This document shows, one piece after another, positions 15,152 through 23,554 of a stretch of DNA of 39,302 nucleotides. Numbering within the stretch: the first letter of the stretch is position 1; every line of letters starts with the position of its first letter. The notes beneath the pieces are model-generated. The model was given only the letters and a program-made list of their open reading frames with translations, was not told the DNA's origin and made no database searches. This DNA is from Alphaproteobacteria bacterium (lineage in GTDB: Bacteria > Pseudomonadota > Alphaproteobacteria > UBA828): the NCBI GenBank assembly GCA_022820945.1, contig JAJEEP010000024.1, forward strand, positions 1 to 39,302, read 5' to 3'. Position numbers and translations under genes: made by a program.

Positions 15152-16321
15152 TCAGGCGGCGTCGGCCTCCTCGCCCGCGCCGGTGCCCGCGCCGTTCTCG
15201 GCCGAGGTGATGGCGCACTCTGATTCCCGCCACCAGAGCGCCTCCAGATCGGTGACGTCGACGCCGCGGTCCCAGATCCGCGCCTTGACCGGGCCGATGT
15301 CGGTATCGAGGGTCTGGTCGAGATACTTGCCCTTGTAGATCGTCGCTCCGCTGGTGCAGGGCAGCGCGTTGACGCCGGGCTCGCCGACGGCTGCGCCTCG
15401 GGGCGCCAGCCTGATCCGCTCCGCCCGCACCGCGACGCAGGCAGGCGAGCCCCTCTCCGCCGGGCCGGCGCCGCTCCAGGCGCCGCTGATCACGTGCCCG
15501 CCGATGCGCACGCTGGCGGTGCCGTTCTGCACGCTCTCGATGGTCCCTTCGAGCAGGTTCTCCACCCCCATGAAATCCGCGACGAAACGGGTCGCCGGCC
15601 GGTCGAAGAGGTCGGTGGGCGGCCCCTCCTGCACGATGCGCCCGCGCCGCATCAGGATGATGCGGTCGCTCATGGTGAGCGCCTCCTCTTGACTATGGGT
15701 GACGTAGATGAAGGTGAGGCCGAGCTTCTCGTGCAGGTCGAGGAGCTCGACCTGCATGTCGACGCGCAGCTTCTCGTCGAGCGCGCCGAGCGGCTCGTCG
15801 AGCAGCAGGATGGCAGGCTCCGTCACAAGCGCGCGGGCCAGCGCCACCCGCTGGCGCTCGCCGCCCGAGAGCTGGTGCACGCGGCGGCCATACTTGTCCA
15901 GGAGCCGCACCAGGGCGAGGGCGTCCTCCGCCCGCTTGCGACGATGGTCCTTGTCGATGCCGCGCACGCGCAGTCCGTACTCGACGTTCTGGCCGACCGA
16001 CATGTGGGGGAAGAGCGCGTAGTGCTGGAACACAGTCGTGCAGTTGCGGCGCGACGCCGGGATGGCCGAGACGTCCTCGCCATCGATGGCGATGCGCGCG
16101 ATCCGGGTCGGGCGCTCGAGCCCGGCGACGATCCTGAGCAGCGTTGTCTTGCCCGAGCCGCTTTCGCCCAGGAGGGTGAGGAACTCGCCCCGTTGTGCCG
16201 TGATCGACACGTCGTCGAGTGCGACCACATCGCCAAAGCGGTGGGTCGCATGTTCGACCTGCAGGATCTGATCGCCACCGGCTGTCGCGGCGCCCGGCGC
16301 GGCTGCTTCACTTGTCGCCAT
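15152..16321 (-). CDS. Polyamine-type ABC importer ATPase (PotA-like), isolated
   Basis: A 389-residue ATPase of the spermidine/putrescine/iron (CUT1-like) group. Walker A GESGSGKTT near residue 55, Q-loop VFQHYALFPH, signature LSGGERQRVALARAL, Walker [13 protein letters not shown], switch His in YVTHSQEEAL, and a C-terminal TOBE domain from about residue 260. ATG at 16321 has GGAGGA seven bases upstream; this is preferred to a start nine codons earlier. The residual permease fragment upstream overlaps its start by 14 bases. Its cognate permeases and binding protein are otherwise missing on this strand, so it is either an orphan subunit or serves a transporter elsewhere, perhaps that at 18444-21747. 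Confidence 0.9.
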   Translation of the reverse strand: MATSEAAAPGAATAGGDQILQVEHATHRFGDVVALDDVSITAQRGEFLTLLGESGSGKTTLLRIVAGLERPTRIARIAIDGEDVSAIPASRRNCTTVFQHYALFPHMSVGQNVEYGLRVRGIDKDHRRKRAEDALALVRLLDKYGRRVHQLSGGERQRVALARALVTEPAILLLDEPLGALDEKLRVDMQVELLDLHEKLGLTFIYVTHSQEEALTMSDRIILMRRGRIVQEGPPTDLFDRPATRFVADFMGVENLLEGTIESVQNGTASVRIGGHVISGAWSGAGPAERGSPACVAVRAERIRLAPRGAAVGEPGVNALPCTSGATIYKGKYLDQTLDTDIGPVKARIWDRGVDVTDLEALWWRESECAITSAENGAGTGAGEEADAA

Positions 16322-16560
16322 GTCGGTCTCCTCCGAAGGCAAGCTTGATCGCGAGGAAGGTCAGCCCGATGCTCATGATCGTCACCAACGTACTCATCGA
16401 ATAAATCAGCGGCCCGTGCCCAGGTCTTCGGCCGTCGAGGCGACGAAGGCGCAAATGTTGGTGAGCAGCAACGGATCGCCGTCCCGGCAGTTGCTGCCGT
16501 AGGTCTCTCCGTCGAGCTGGGCGATGTCGGCACACATCGCGTCGTCGTACCAAGTGAGCC
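16308..16560 (-). pseudogene. C-terminal remnant of an ABC permease, frameshifted
   Basis: On the minus strand, 16560 to about 16415 reads as LTWYDDAMC, then DGETYGSNC, then FVASTAEDLG; in the next frame the text continues HGPLIYSMSTLVTIMSIG and another hydrophobic stretch to a TGA at 16308-16310. Joining the two needs one extra base near 16410-16420, so this is a frameshift. The last piece resembles the final membrane helix of a binding-protein-dependent permease, and its stop overlaps the ATPase start as expected in an operon. Upstream of about 16560 the coding pattern stops abruptly. I infer a permease gene cut off by a rearrangement; the exact family is uncertain. Confidence 0.45.
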
Positions 16561-17243
16561 TTCAGACTTCCGAATTGCTTGTCAGCGGCGCGCCGATGCT
16601 TGAGCGCCGACCTGTACCTGTTGGCGAGGTGGGGCTCAACCGGCCGAGGTATGGTGACCGGTTCGAGCATGTCAAACAAGCCTGCGTCCTCCCGTTGGGG
16701 CACCGTCCCGGACATCCAGCGCTGGCGCCGTCCACTGCCCCCTCGCTGGTCCGTACACCGTGCTCCTGCAGCCCAATCGACCAGCTAGCCGAGGCTCCCC
16801 CTCATCGGGACACTAAACCTGACAACCCTTGGTCGGACCAAATCTATGCATCAAGTGTCCGTGACAACAGCGAAAATGCCGTTGACAAGCCAATTCCGTG
16901 ACCACAGGATTGCCCTTGGATCGGCCGGTTCAAGAGCCAACAAGTGCATCGGTGCGGTGCTTGATAAGAGCATGCGGGAGATTTATGAGGCTGCGACGCC
17001 GTCTGACGTCGTACAGTGCCCCTCGACCAATTGAGTATATGGCTATTGTCGATCCGCGCTATTGTGCTGCCTTGGGTCCCAGACTTGCGGGTTATGGCAC
17101 GAGCCCAGGCCCCGCCGGATGGGATGATTGATGGGATACGACGGCGGCTCCCCTACTGGCGCATTTGCGACAGAAGGAGGCGAAGTGAGGCTCGCGTGTG
17201 GAGGGATTAACGCGGAGTTGTTCGTGTGAGAGCAGGTGTTTGA
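16561..17243. other. Gene-poor junction region
   Basis: About 680 bases without a gene I can support. All six frames hold only short ORFs with no recognisable family or credible ribosome site. Composition is lower in GC than the flanks to the left and similar to that of the ATPase gene that follows. A perfect TTGACA lies at 16882-16887, but no good -10 box follows at 16-18 bases. The region separates a decayed minus-strand operon from the plus-strand polyamine-type operon and probably includes the promoter of the latter plus rearranged DNA. No inverted-repeat ends of an insertion sequence were found by eye. Confidence 0.5.
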
Positions 17244-18359
17244 ATGACCCAGGACGCTCGGGATATCGTGGTCTTTGACCGCGTGCAAAAGAGCTACGAT
17301 GGCGAGATTCTGGTCGTCAAAGACCTCAACTTGAGCATCAAAACTGGCGAGTTCCTGACGATGCTGGGCCCCTCCGGTTCCGGCAAGACGACGTGCTTGA
17401 TGATGTTGGCCGGATTCGAGCCGGCCACACACGGCGAAATTTATTTGAATGAACGGCCGATTAACAAGGTTGCCCCGCATCGACGAAATATCGGCATGGT
17501 CTTCCAGGATTACGCGTTGTTCCCCCACATGACAGTGACGGAAAACTTGGCGTTCCCTTTGAAAGTGCGCAGGATTTCAAAGTCGGAAGTCGAGGCGAAG
17601 GTCAAGCGGGCGCTCGACATGGTCCGCCTGCCAGATTTCGGGGGGCGGCGCCCCGGCCAGCTGTCGGGCGGCCAGCAGCAACGCGTGGCGGTGGCTCGGG
17701 CCTTGGTGTTCGAGCCCGACCTGGTGCTCATGGATGAGCCTCTCGGTGCCCTGGACAAGAACCTGCGGGAGGAGATGCAGTACGAAATCAAGCATCTTCA
17801 CGAAGAGCTGGGCGTCACCATCGTTTACGTTACACACGATCAGTCCGAAGCATTGACCATGTCCAATCGTATTGCGGTCTTTAATGATGGTGTGATTCAA
17901 CAATTGGCGAGCCCTAGCGCGCTCTACGAGCAGCCGGAGAACGCCTTCGTTGCGCAGTTTATCGGCGAGAACAATCGCCTGTGCGGCAGGGTTAATGCCG
18001 TGGACGGGCAGCATTGCCACGTGGACCTGGATGGCGGCGGCACCGTTCGTGCGCTCAATGTGAGGGTCGAAGGAACAGGCGCTCGCACGACCCTCTCGCT
18101 TCGTCCTGAGCGAGTCATCGTTGCGTGCCAGGACGGGGAGGTGGATAACTCGATCGTCGGTCGGGTCGAGGAACTAATCTACTTGGGAGACCACATCCGC
18201 GCGCGCTTGTCCGTCGCGGCAACCGACGAGTTTGTCGTGAAAATTCCGAATACGGAACGGCATGCGGCGCTGCGCGAGGGCATGAACGTCAACCTTGGTT
18301 GGGCCGCAGACGATTGCCGGGCGTTGGACGCGCCGGGAGAGGGAGCAGAATCCGGTTGA
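17244..18359 (+). CDS. Polyamine-type ABC importer ATPase (PotA-like)
   Basis: A 371-residue ATPase of the spermidine/putrescine group and first gene of a four-gene importer operon. Walker [10 protein letters not shown] near residue 41, Q-loop [11 protein letters not shown], signature [15 protein letters not shown], Walker [14 protein letters not shown], switch His in [12 protein letters not shown], and a TOBE domain from about residue 245 to the end. Its substrate class is inferred from the family and from the adjacent PotD-like protein. The ribosome site is weak (AGCAGGT). Codon choice is clearly more A/T-rich than in the surrounding genes and than in the binding-protein gene that follows, which suggests a different origin. 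Confidence 0.92.
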   Translation: MTQDARDIVVFDRVQKSYDGEILVVKDLNLSIKTGEFLTMLGPSGSGKTTCLMMLAGFEPATHGEIYLNERPINKVAPHRRNIGMVFQDYALFPHMTVTENLAFPLKVRRISKSEVEAKVKRALDMVRLPDFGGRRPGQLSGGQQQRVAVARALVFEPDLVLMDEPLGALDKNLREEMQYEIKHLHEELGVTIVYVTHDQSEALTMSNRIAVFNDGVIQQLASPSALYEQPENAFVAQFIGENNRLCGRVNAVDGQHCHVDLDGGGTVRALNVRVEGTGARTTLSLRPERVIVACQDGEVDNSIVGRVEELIYLGDHIRARLSVAATDEFVVKIPNTERHAALREGMNVNLGWAADDCRALDAPGEGAESG

Positions 18360-18443
18360 AGCAGATCAAGACGCGTCGGTATTGCCGATGCGAGACTTGA
18401 GAACCCGCCGGCGTGACCGGCAAACGAGGAGGAGACGAGCAAA

Positions 18444-19547
18444 ATGAGATGGCTCTTGAGTACGACCGTCGTCGCTGCGGGCTTTGCATTGGCAGCCGGC
18501 AGTGCGCAGGCTCTCGATCTCACGATCGTGTCGTGGGGCGGCGCCTATACGGCGAGCCAGCAGAAGGCCTATCACGACCCCTACATGGCGGCCAATCCGG
18601 ACATCAACATCATCAACGACGACAATGCAGCCGAAGGGCTGGCCAAAGTCAGGGCTCAGGTCGAGTCCGGCAACGTCACCTGGGACATCGTCGACATGGT
18701 GGCGGCCGACGCGATTACCGCGTGCGACGAAGGCCTGATCATGGAAATCGATCCCGACACGTGGCTGGCCCCGGCTCCCGATGGAACGCCAGCGTCGGAG
18801 GATTTCTTCGCCGGCACGCTCACACCGGGCGGCACCAACTGCTTCATCCCGCAGATCGTCTATTCCACGACCTTCGGCTATCGCACCGATGTCTTCGAGG
18901 GTGAGCAGCCGACCACGATCGCCGACGTGTTCGATCTGGAGAAGTTCCCCGGCAAGCGCTCGCTGGAGAGACGGCCCATCAACAATCTCGAATGGGCGCT
19001 GCTCGCCGACGGCGTCGCACCTGCAGATGTCTACGGCATGCTCAGCACGTCCGAGGGCGTGAGCCGTGCCCTGGCCAAGCTGGACACCATCAAGGACCAG
19101 GTGGTCTGGTGGACCAAGGGAGCCCAGCCGCCGCAGCTTCTGGCGGACGGCGAGGTCGTGATCGCCTCGGCATACAACGGCCGTCTCTTCTCGGCCATCG
19201 CGGAGAAGAACCAGCCCATCGCCATGTTGTGGGATCGGCAGGTGTTCGATCTCGACGGCTGGGTCGTGCCGGTGGGTGTCAAGGATCTGGATGCGGTGAA
19301 GAAGTATCTTCACTTCGCCACTGACACGCAGCGGCTGGCCGATCAGGCGAAGTTCATCTCCTACGGTCCGGCCCGCTACTCGTCGGCACCGCTGGTGGGC
19401 AACCATGCCGATCTCGGCATCGACATGAAGCCCCATATGCCGACCGACCCCAACAACGCCAAGACCCTCTTCGACTTCGACTACGTCTGGTGGGCCGACC
19501 ACCGGGCTGAGCTCGACGAGGTGTTCAACACCTGGCTCGCGAAGTAG
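18444..19547 (+). CDS. Polyamine-type periplasmic binding protein (PotD/PotF-like)
   Basis: A 367-residue extracellular solute-binding protein. Signal peptide residues 1-23 (hydrophobic TTVVAAGFALAAG, cleavage after AQA), then LTIVSWGGAYTASQQKAY, typical of the PotD/iron-binding fold. Other features: WDIVDMVAADA, GTNCFIPQIVYSTTFGYRTD, ASAYNGRLFSAI, and a closing YVWWADHRAELDEVFNTWL. Two cysteines (near residues 93 and 133) may pair. GAGGAGACGAGCAAA precedes the ATG. It sits between the ATPase gene (85-base gap) and the two permease genes. Its GC-rich codon use contrasts with the AT-richer genes on both sides. The ligand is likely a polyamine or related cation; this is inferred from family only. 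Confidence 0.92.
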   Translation: MRWLLSTTVVAAGFALAAGSAQALDLTIVSWGGAYTASQQKAYHDPYMAANPDINIINDDNAAEGLAKVRAQVESGNVTWDIVDMVAADAITACDEGLIMEIDPDTWLAPAPDGTPASEDFFAGTLTPGGTNCFIPQIVYSTTFGYRTDVFEGEQPTTIADVFDLEKFPGKRSLERRPINNLEWALLADGVAPADVYGMLSTSEGVSRALAKLDTIKDQVVWWTKGAQPPQLLADGEVVIASAYNGRLFSAIAEKNQPIAMLWDRQVFDLDGWVVPVGVKDLDAVKKYLHFATDTQRLADQAKFISYGPARYSSAPLVGNHADLGIDMKPHMPTDPNNAKTLFDFDYVWWADHRAELDEVFNTWLAK

Positions 19548-19559
19548 CAGGACCTCGGA

Positions 19560-19598
19560 GGGGCGGGACGCACAGGAGCGTCCCGTCCCCCCTTCTTT
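19560..19598 (+). terminator. Strong intra-operon stem-loop after binding-protein gene
   Basis: Twelve-base-pair stem, GGGGCGGGACGC (19560-19571) with 19578-19589, one G-U pair, 6-base loop, followed by CCCTTCTTT. It starts 13 bases past the stop of the binding-protein gene and precedes the first permease by 33 bases. Its form fits a partial Rho-independent terminator that keeps the binding protein in excess over the permeases, or a 3' mRNA stabiliser. Confidence 0.75.
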
Positions 19599-19630
19599 GA
19601 GGCCCCTGAGCGCGAGACAGACCAGCACGC

Positions 19631-20893
19631 ATGTCGACGGCCGCCGATAGTGTTCTGCGAACTGCCGACGGCGTGCCGTTGAAAACGAGCCTGCGCCGGG
19701 CGACCTCCCGCAGGCGTATCCGCACATTCTTGTTGGTCGTCCCCATTCTGGCGTTCTTGATGATTACATTTGTTTTTCCCGTTATCGACATGTTGTTTAG
19801 GAGCGTCGACAACCAAATCGTATCGTCCGTTCTTCCCCGTACGACGCTGGCTATTCAAAGCTGGGATCCGGCCAGCGAGGAGTTGCCGCCGGAATTCGTG
19901 TACGAAGCCCTGGTGTTGGATATTCAAGAGTCATTCAAGGACAAGACGTTAGGCCGTGCTGGGCGGCGTTTGAATTACGAAAAGTCCGGAGTGATGAGCC
20001 TGTTCCGGAAATCGGGACGGCGAGCAAAACGCATCACCGAGGCTCCCTTCAAGGACCAAGTCATAGCAATTGATCAACGATGGGCAGACTTGGCAACCTG
20101 GCAACTGATTCATCAAGAATCGAGCAAGGTAACCGAGAGCTACTTCTTGTCCGCCGTCGACCTTCAGGTTGACTACAAGGGTGAAATATCCTGGAAATCA
20201 GAAGAGCGACGAATATATTTGTTTTTGTTCTATCGTACTTTATGGATGAGTGCGCTCATCACGGTATTTTGTTTGCTACTCGGTTATCCGATTGCCTTCC
20301 TCCTCGGGACGCTACCGCCACGCCAAAGCAATCTCTTGCTCATTCTTGTTCTATTGCCGTTCTGGACCTCTTTGCTAGTCAGGACGACCGCGTGGATCGC
20401 ATTGCTTCAGTCTGAGGGTGTGTTGAACGACATGATGGTGTTCATAGGGATTATTTCCGAAGACGGCCGATTGCAAATGATTCACAACCAGATCGGTACG
20501 TTCGTCGCGATGACGCACATTCTCTTGCCCTTCATGATTCTGCCCCTCTATTCTGTGATGAAAACCATTCCCTCCTCGTACATGCGCGCGGCGCGCTCGC
20601 TGGGTGCATCGCCGTTTACTGGCTTTATCAAGGTCTATATGCCCAATACCGTGCCGGGGATCGGTGCGGGCTGCATTCTGGTTTTTATTCTGTCCATCGG
20701 CTATTACATTACGCCTGCACTTGTGGGAGGGCGAACCGGCACATTCATTTCGAACATCATTGCCCTTCACATCAGCGAGACGTTGAACTGGGGTCTGGCT
20801 GCTGCCTTGGGTGTGATTCTGTTGGCGCTCGTTCTATTGCTTTATTTCCTCTATGACAGGATCGTCGGCGTCGCTAACATGAAGCTCGGATAA
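19631..20893 (+). CDS. Polyamine-type ABC permease (PotB/PotH-like) with large periplasmic insert
   Basis: A 420-residue inner-membrane permease. First membrane helix at about 33-55 (FLLVVPILAFLMITFVFP), then about 140 residues of polar sequence, then five further helices from about residue 200. The cytoplasmic ATPase-contact (EAA) loop is visible as RAARSLGASPFTGFIKVYMPNTVPG near residue 330. PotB/PotH proteins are usually about 275-320 residues; the extra length is the insert between the first two helices, which would lie in the periplasm. Codon use is AT-richer than that of the preceding gene. It is followed 6 bases later by the second permease gene. Confidence 0.92.
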   Translation: MSTAADSVLRTADGVPLKTSLRRATSRRRIRTFLLVVPILAFLMITFVFPVIDMLFRSVDNQIVSSVLPRTTLAIQSWDPASEELPPEFVYEALVLDIQESFKDKTLGRAGRRLNYEKSGVMSLFRKSGRRAKRITEAPFKDQVIAIDQRWADLATWQLIHQESSKVTESYFLSAVDLQVDYKGEISWKSEERRIYLFLFYRTLWMSALITVFCLLLGYPIAFLLGTLPPRQSNLLLILVLLPFWTSLLVRTTAWIALLQSEGVLNDMMVFIGIISEDGRLQMIHNQIGTFVAMTHILLPFMILPLYSVMKTIPSSYMRAARSLGASPFTGFIKVYMPNTVPGIGAGCILVFILSIGYYITPALVGGRTGTFISNIIALHISETLNWGLAAALGVILLALVLLLYFLYDRIVGVANMKLG

Positions 20894-20898
20894 CGCGC

Positions 20899-21747
20899 AT
20901 GCCTCCGCCGCTGCACGCAACGCACTCGGAACGGGCCTGGTACTACACGTTTCGAACGCTGTGCGTACTGATTTTCATTTTTTTGGTCGGTCCCATATTC
21001 GTTATTATCCCGCTGAGCTTCAATGAACTTCCCTACTTTACGTTCACGCCCGAGATGCTGGCGTTCGATTCGGCAGGCTACAGTACGAGGTGGTATCAAG
21101 AATTCTTTACCGAGGACTCGTGGCAAAGAGCAGTACAGAACAGCTTTTTGATCGCGGTTTTCGCTACCCTGATTTCCACGTTTCTCGGGACCCTGGCGGC
21201 GCTCGGGCTAAGCAGACCCGAAATGCCGTTCAGGAAGACGATCATGGCGCTGTTGATATCGCCGATGATCGTGCCGCTCATCATCTCGGCCGCCGGCATG
21301 TATTTCTTTTATGCGCGCATCGGACTCGCGTCGACGCACATCGGCGTCATCCTCGCGCACGCAGCGCTGGGCATCCCGTTTGTTATCATCACGGTGACGG
21401 CGACCTTGGTGGGCTTCGATCACTCGCTGACCCGAGCGGCCGCGAGCCTGGGGTCGAGCCCCACCCGCACCTTCTTCGTGGTGATCGTACCGCTCATCCT
21501 GCCGGGCGTCATATCGGGCGCACTGCTGGCGTTCATCACCTCATTCGACGAGGTGGTGGTCGTGCTGTTCGTGGGCTCGGTCGAACAGCGAACGATCCCC
21601 TGGAAGATGTTCTCGGGGATTCGCGAGGAGATCAGGCCGACCATTCTGGCAGTCGCCACGCTCCTGGTGGTCGTGTCGATCATCCTGTTGACGATGGTCG
21701 AACTCCTGCGGCGGCGGAGCGAGCGGCTGCGCGGGATTCGCTCGTAA
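20899..21747 (+). CDS. Polyamine-type ABC permease (PotC/PotI-like)
   Basis: A 282-residue permease with six membrane helices, the usual length. The EAA loop reads TRAAASLGSSPTRTFFVVIVPLILPG near residue 180-205, followed by the conserved SFDEVVVVLFV. It would form the translocation heterodimer with the preceding gene product. Base composition changes inside the gene: the first 300 bases are rich in T and A at third positions, while from about 21200 onward the gene has the GC-rich codon use of the bulk of the window. This suggests a recombination joint inside the gene. No hairpin follows; the radical SAM gene starts 66 bases later with its own promoter. Confidence 0.92.
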   Translation: MPPPLHATHSERAWYYTFRTLCVLIFIFLVGPIFVIIPLSFNELPYFTFTPEMLAFDSAGYSTRWYQEFFTEDSWQRAVQNSFLIAVFATLISTFLGTLAALGLSRPEMPFRKTIMALLISPMIVPLIISAAGMYFFYARIGLASTHIGVILAHAALGIPFVIITVTATLVGFDHSLTRAAASLGSSPTRTFFVVIVPLILPGVISGALLAFITSFDEVVVVLFVGSVEQRTIPWKMFSGIREEIRPTILAVATLLVVVSIILLTMVELLRRRSERLRGIRS

Positions 21748-21773
21748 CGCCACATAGCGGCGCGCCTGCGAAT

Positions 21774-21788
21774 GTTCTTGTAACGTTC
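21774..21788 (+). promoter_or_regulatory. LexA (SOS) box, GTTC-N7-GTTC
   Basis: GTTC TTGTAAC GTTC matches exactly the direct-repeat operator bound by LexA in Alphaproteobacteria. It lies 25 bases before the radical SAM start codon and overlaps the putative -35 element, the right place for repression. An exact 8-base match in an intergenic region directly upstream of a gene is good evidence, but binding is not shown. Confidence 0.75.
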
Positions 21789-21806
21789 TTATTCGCCACC
21801 TATGCT
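21779..21806 (+). promoter_or_regulatory. Candidate promoter of the radical SAM gene
   Basis: TTGTAA (21779-21784) and TATGCT (21801-21806) are spaced 16 bases apart, each with four of six consensus bases. A start site about seven bases past the -10 box would fall on or next to the ATG at 21813, so the message may be leaderless. The -35 element overlaps the LexA box. Confidence 0.5.
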
Positions 21807-21812
21807 GGCGCG

Positions 21813-22877
21813 ATGAGGGACGTGCGCAAGGGGCGGGGGGCGGCGAGCAACCGGAGCGGCCGCTACGAGCGCCACGAACGGGAAGCGTTCGACGACGGTT
21901 GGGACACCATCGATGAGGAACCGCGGCCCCTTCGCACGGAGGTGCGACCCGATGCCAGCCGCACGGTAATCACCCGCAACAACTCGCCCGATCTCGGGTT
22001 CGACCGGTCCATCAACGTCTATCGCGGCTGCGAGCACGGCTGCGTCTATTGCTACGCGCGCCCCACGCACGCCTATCTCGGCCTCTCGCCCGGCCAGGAT
22101 TTCGAGAGCCGCATCTTCGCCAAGCACGACGCGCCCGCCCAGCTGGAGCGAGAGCTGGCGCGCCCGCGCTACCAATGCCGCATGATCGCGATGGGCACCA
22201 ACACGGATCCCTACCAGCCGACCGAGCGGCGCCTCGCGCTCACGCGGGGGGTGCTCGAAGTGCTGGACCGCTGCGAGCATCCGGTCGGCATCGTCACCAA
22301 GTCGGCGCTGGTGACGCGCGATGCGGACATCCTCTCGCGCATGGCGCAGCGCAGGCTCGCCACGGTCGCGCTCTCGGTCACGACGCTCAACCGCGATCTC
22401 GCCCGCACCATGGAGCCGCGTGCGTCCACGCCGGCGAAGCGGCTTGAGGCGATGCGCACTCTCAGCGAGGCGTGCGTGCCGGTAGGTGTGATGGTGGCAC
22501 CCATCGTCCCCGGCCTCACCGACCACGAGATGGAGTCGATTCTCGAAGCCGCCAGCGAGGCGGGCGCCGGCCGCGCCGGCTATGTCCTCCTGCGGCTGCC
22601 GCTGGAAGTCCGAGACCTCTTCCTGGAATGGCTCTCGGTCCACGCGCCCAACAAGACCAAGCGGGTGGTCTCTCTCTTGCAGGGGATGCGCGCGGGCAGG
22701 CTCAACGACGCCAACTTCGGCTCCCGCATGACCGGTGCCGGCGCTTTCGCCGACCTGCTGGCGGCGCGCTTCGCCGCAGCGACCAAGCGCCTCGGGCTGG
22801 CGCGGCGCGGGCCCGACCTCGACACCGGGCGCTTCCGCCCGCCGTCCCGCGAGCCGGCGCAACTCGCGCTGTTCTAA
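21813..22877 (+). CDS. PA0069-family radical SAM protein (SplB-like, COG1533)
   Basis: A 354-residue radical SAM protein. The iron-sulfur cluster motif CxxxCxxC is at Cys73, Cys77 and Cys80 (CEHGCVYCYA), followed by the barrel: GTNTDPYQPTERR, VTKSALVTRD, LSVTTLN and VAPIVPGLTD. The family is distantly related to spore photoproduct lyase, but its reaction is not known to me. Start: the ATG at 21813 lies just after the promoter and LexA box; longer in-frame readings run back into the permease gene and are not credible. SOS control suggests a role in DNA damage response. Ribonuclease HII follows by 38 bases, a neighbourhood seen in other Alphaproteobacteria. Confidence 0.9.
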   Translation: MRDVRKGRGAASNRSGRYERHEREAFDDGWDTIDEEPRPLRTEVRPDASRTVITRNNSPDLGFDRSINVYRGCEHGCVYCYARPTHAYLGLSPGQDFESRIFAKHDAPAQLERELARPRYQCRMIAMGTNTDPYQPTERRLALTRGVLEVLDRCEHPVGIVTKSALVTRDADILSRMAQRRLATVALSVTTLNRDLARTMEPRASTPAKRLEAMRTLSEACVPVGVMVAPIVPGLTDHEMESILEAASEAGAGRAGYVLLRLPLEVRDLFLEWLSVHAPNKTKRVVSLLQGMRAGRLNDANFGSRMTGAGAFADLLAARFAAATKRLGLARRGPDLDTGRFRPPSREPAQLALF

Positions 22878-22915
22878 GCCGCCGGTGCGCGCGCCAGGCG
22901 TGTTAGAACGGGGTC

Positions 22916-23554
22916 ATGGGAGGGAGGCGCAAGCAGGGGGAGCAACCGGACCTTCTACTGGAACGTGCGGCCGGCGGGCGCGTGGCCGGCGTGGACGAAG
23001 CCGGCCGGGGACCCTGGGCAGGGCCGGTGGTGGCGGCTGCGGTCGTGTTCGATGCGGGCGGCCCGCCTCCGCGCTTGCGGGCGATGATTACCGATTCCAA
23101 GCTGCTCAAGGCGGAACGGCGCGCCGCGCTCCACCCGGCAATCCTGGCCTGCGCCGAGGCCGCCGTAGGAATCGGGACGGTGGCCGAGATCGACAGCATG
23201 AATATCCTTCAGGCCACGCTGCTCGCCATGCGTCGTGCCGTCGTCCGCCTCCCTTACAAACCCGACCTGGCCCTGGTGGACGGCAACCGCGTGCCTCGCC
23301 TGCCCTGCCCGGTGCGGACGGTGGTGGGCGGCGACCGTAAGAGCCTCTCCATCGCGGCGGCATCGATCGTCGCCAAGGTCGAGCGGGACCGGCTGATGGC
23401 GCGCCTCGCAGCGGACCATCCCGGCTACGGCTGGGAGCGGAACGCCGGCTACGGCACGGCGGAGCACCAGGCCGGGCTCGCTCGGCTCGGCCCTTGCGCG
23501 CATCATCGGCGCTCCTTTCGCCCGATCCGCGAACTCCTGGAGGCCCGACCGTGA
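22916..23554 (+). CDS. rnhB: Ribonuclease HII
   Basis: A 212-residue RNase HII, which cuts RNA in RNA-DNA hybrids and starts removal of single ribonucleotides from DNA. The metal-binding acidic residues are visible: Asp27 and Glu28 in [15 protein letters not shown], and Asp122 in LALVDGN; the DSKLL and [13 protein letters not shown] motifs are also present, as is the GYGTAEH stretch near the end. Complete. Its TGA overlaps the GTG start of the L,D-transpeptidase gene by 4 bp, so the two are translationally coupled. Confidence 0.96.
   Translation: MGGRRKQGEQPDLLLERAAGGRVAGVDEAGRGPWAGPVVAAAVVFDAGGPPPRLRAMITDSKLLKAERRAALHPAILACAEAAVGIGTVAEIDSMNILQATLLAMRRAVVRLPYKPDLALVDGNRVPRLPCPVRTVVGGDRKSLSIAAASIVAKVERDRLMARLAADHPGYGWERNAGYGTAEHQAGLARLGPCAHHRRSFRPIRELLEARP

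Noticed and set aside
16882..16910. Promoter from a perfect TTGACA
   Set aside because: No acceptable -10 box lies 16-18 bases downstream (CAGGAT is the best), so it cannot be called.
16561..17034. Small protein genes or a transposase remnant in the junction region
   Set aside because: Short frames on both strands show no family motif, no ribosome site and no inverted-repeat ends.
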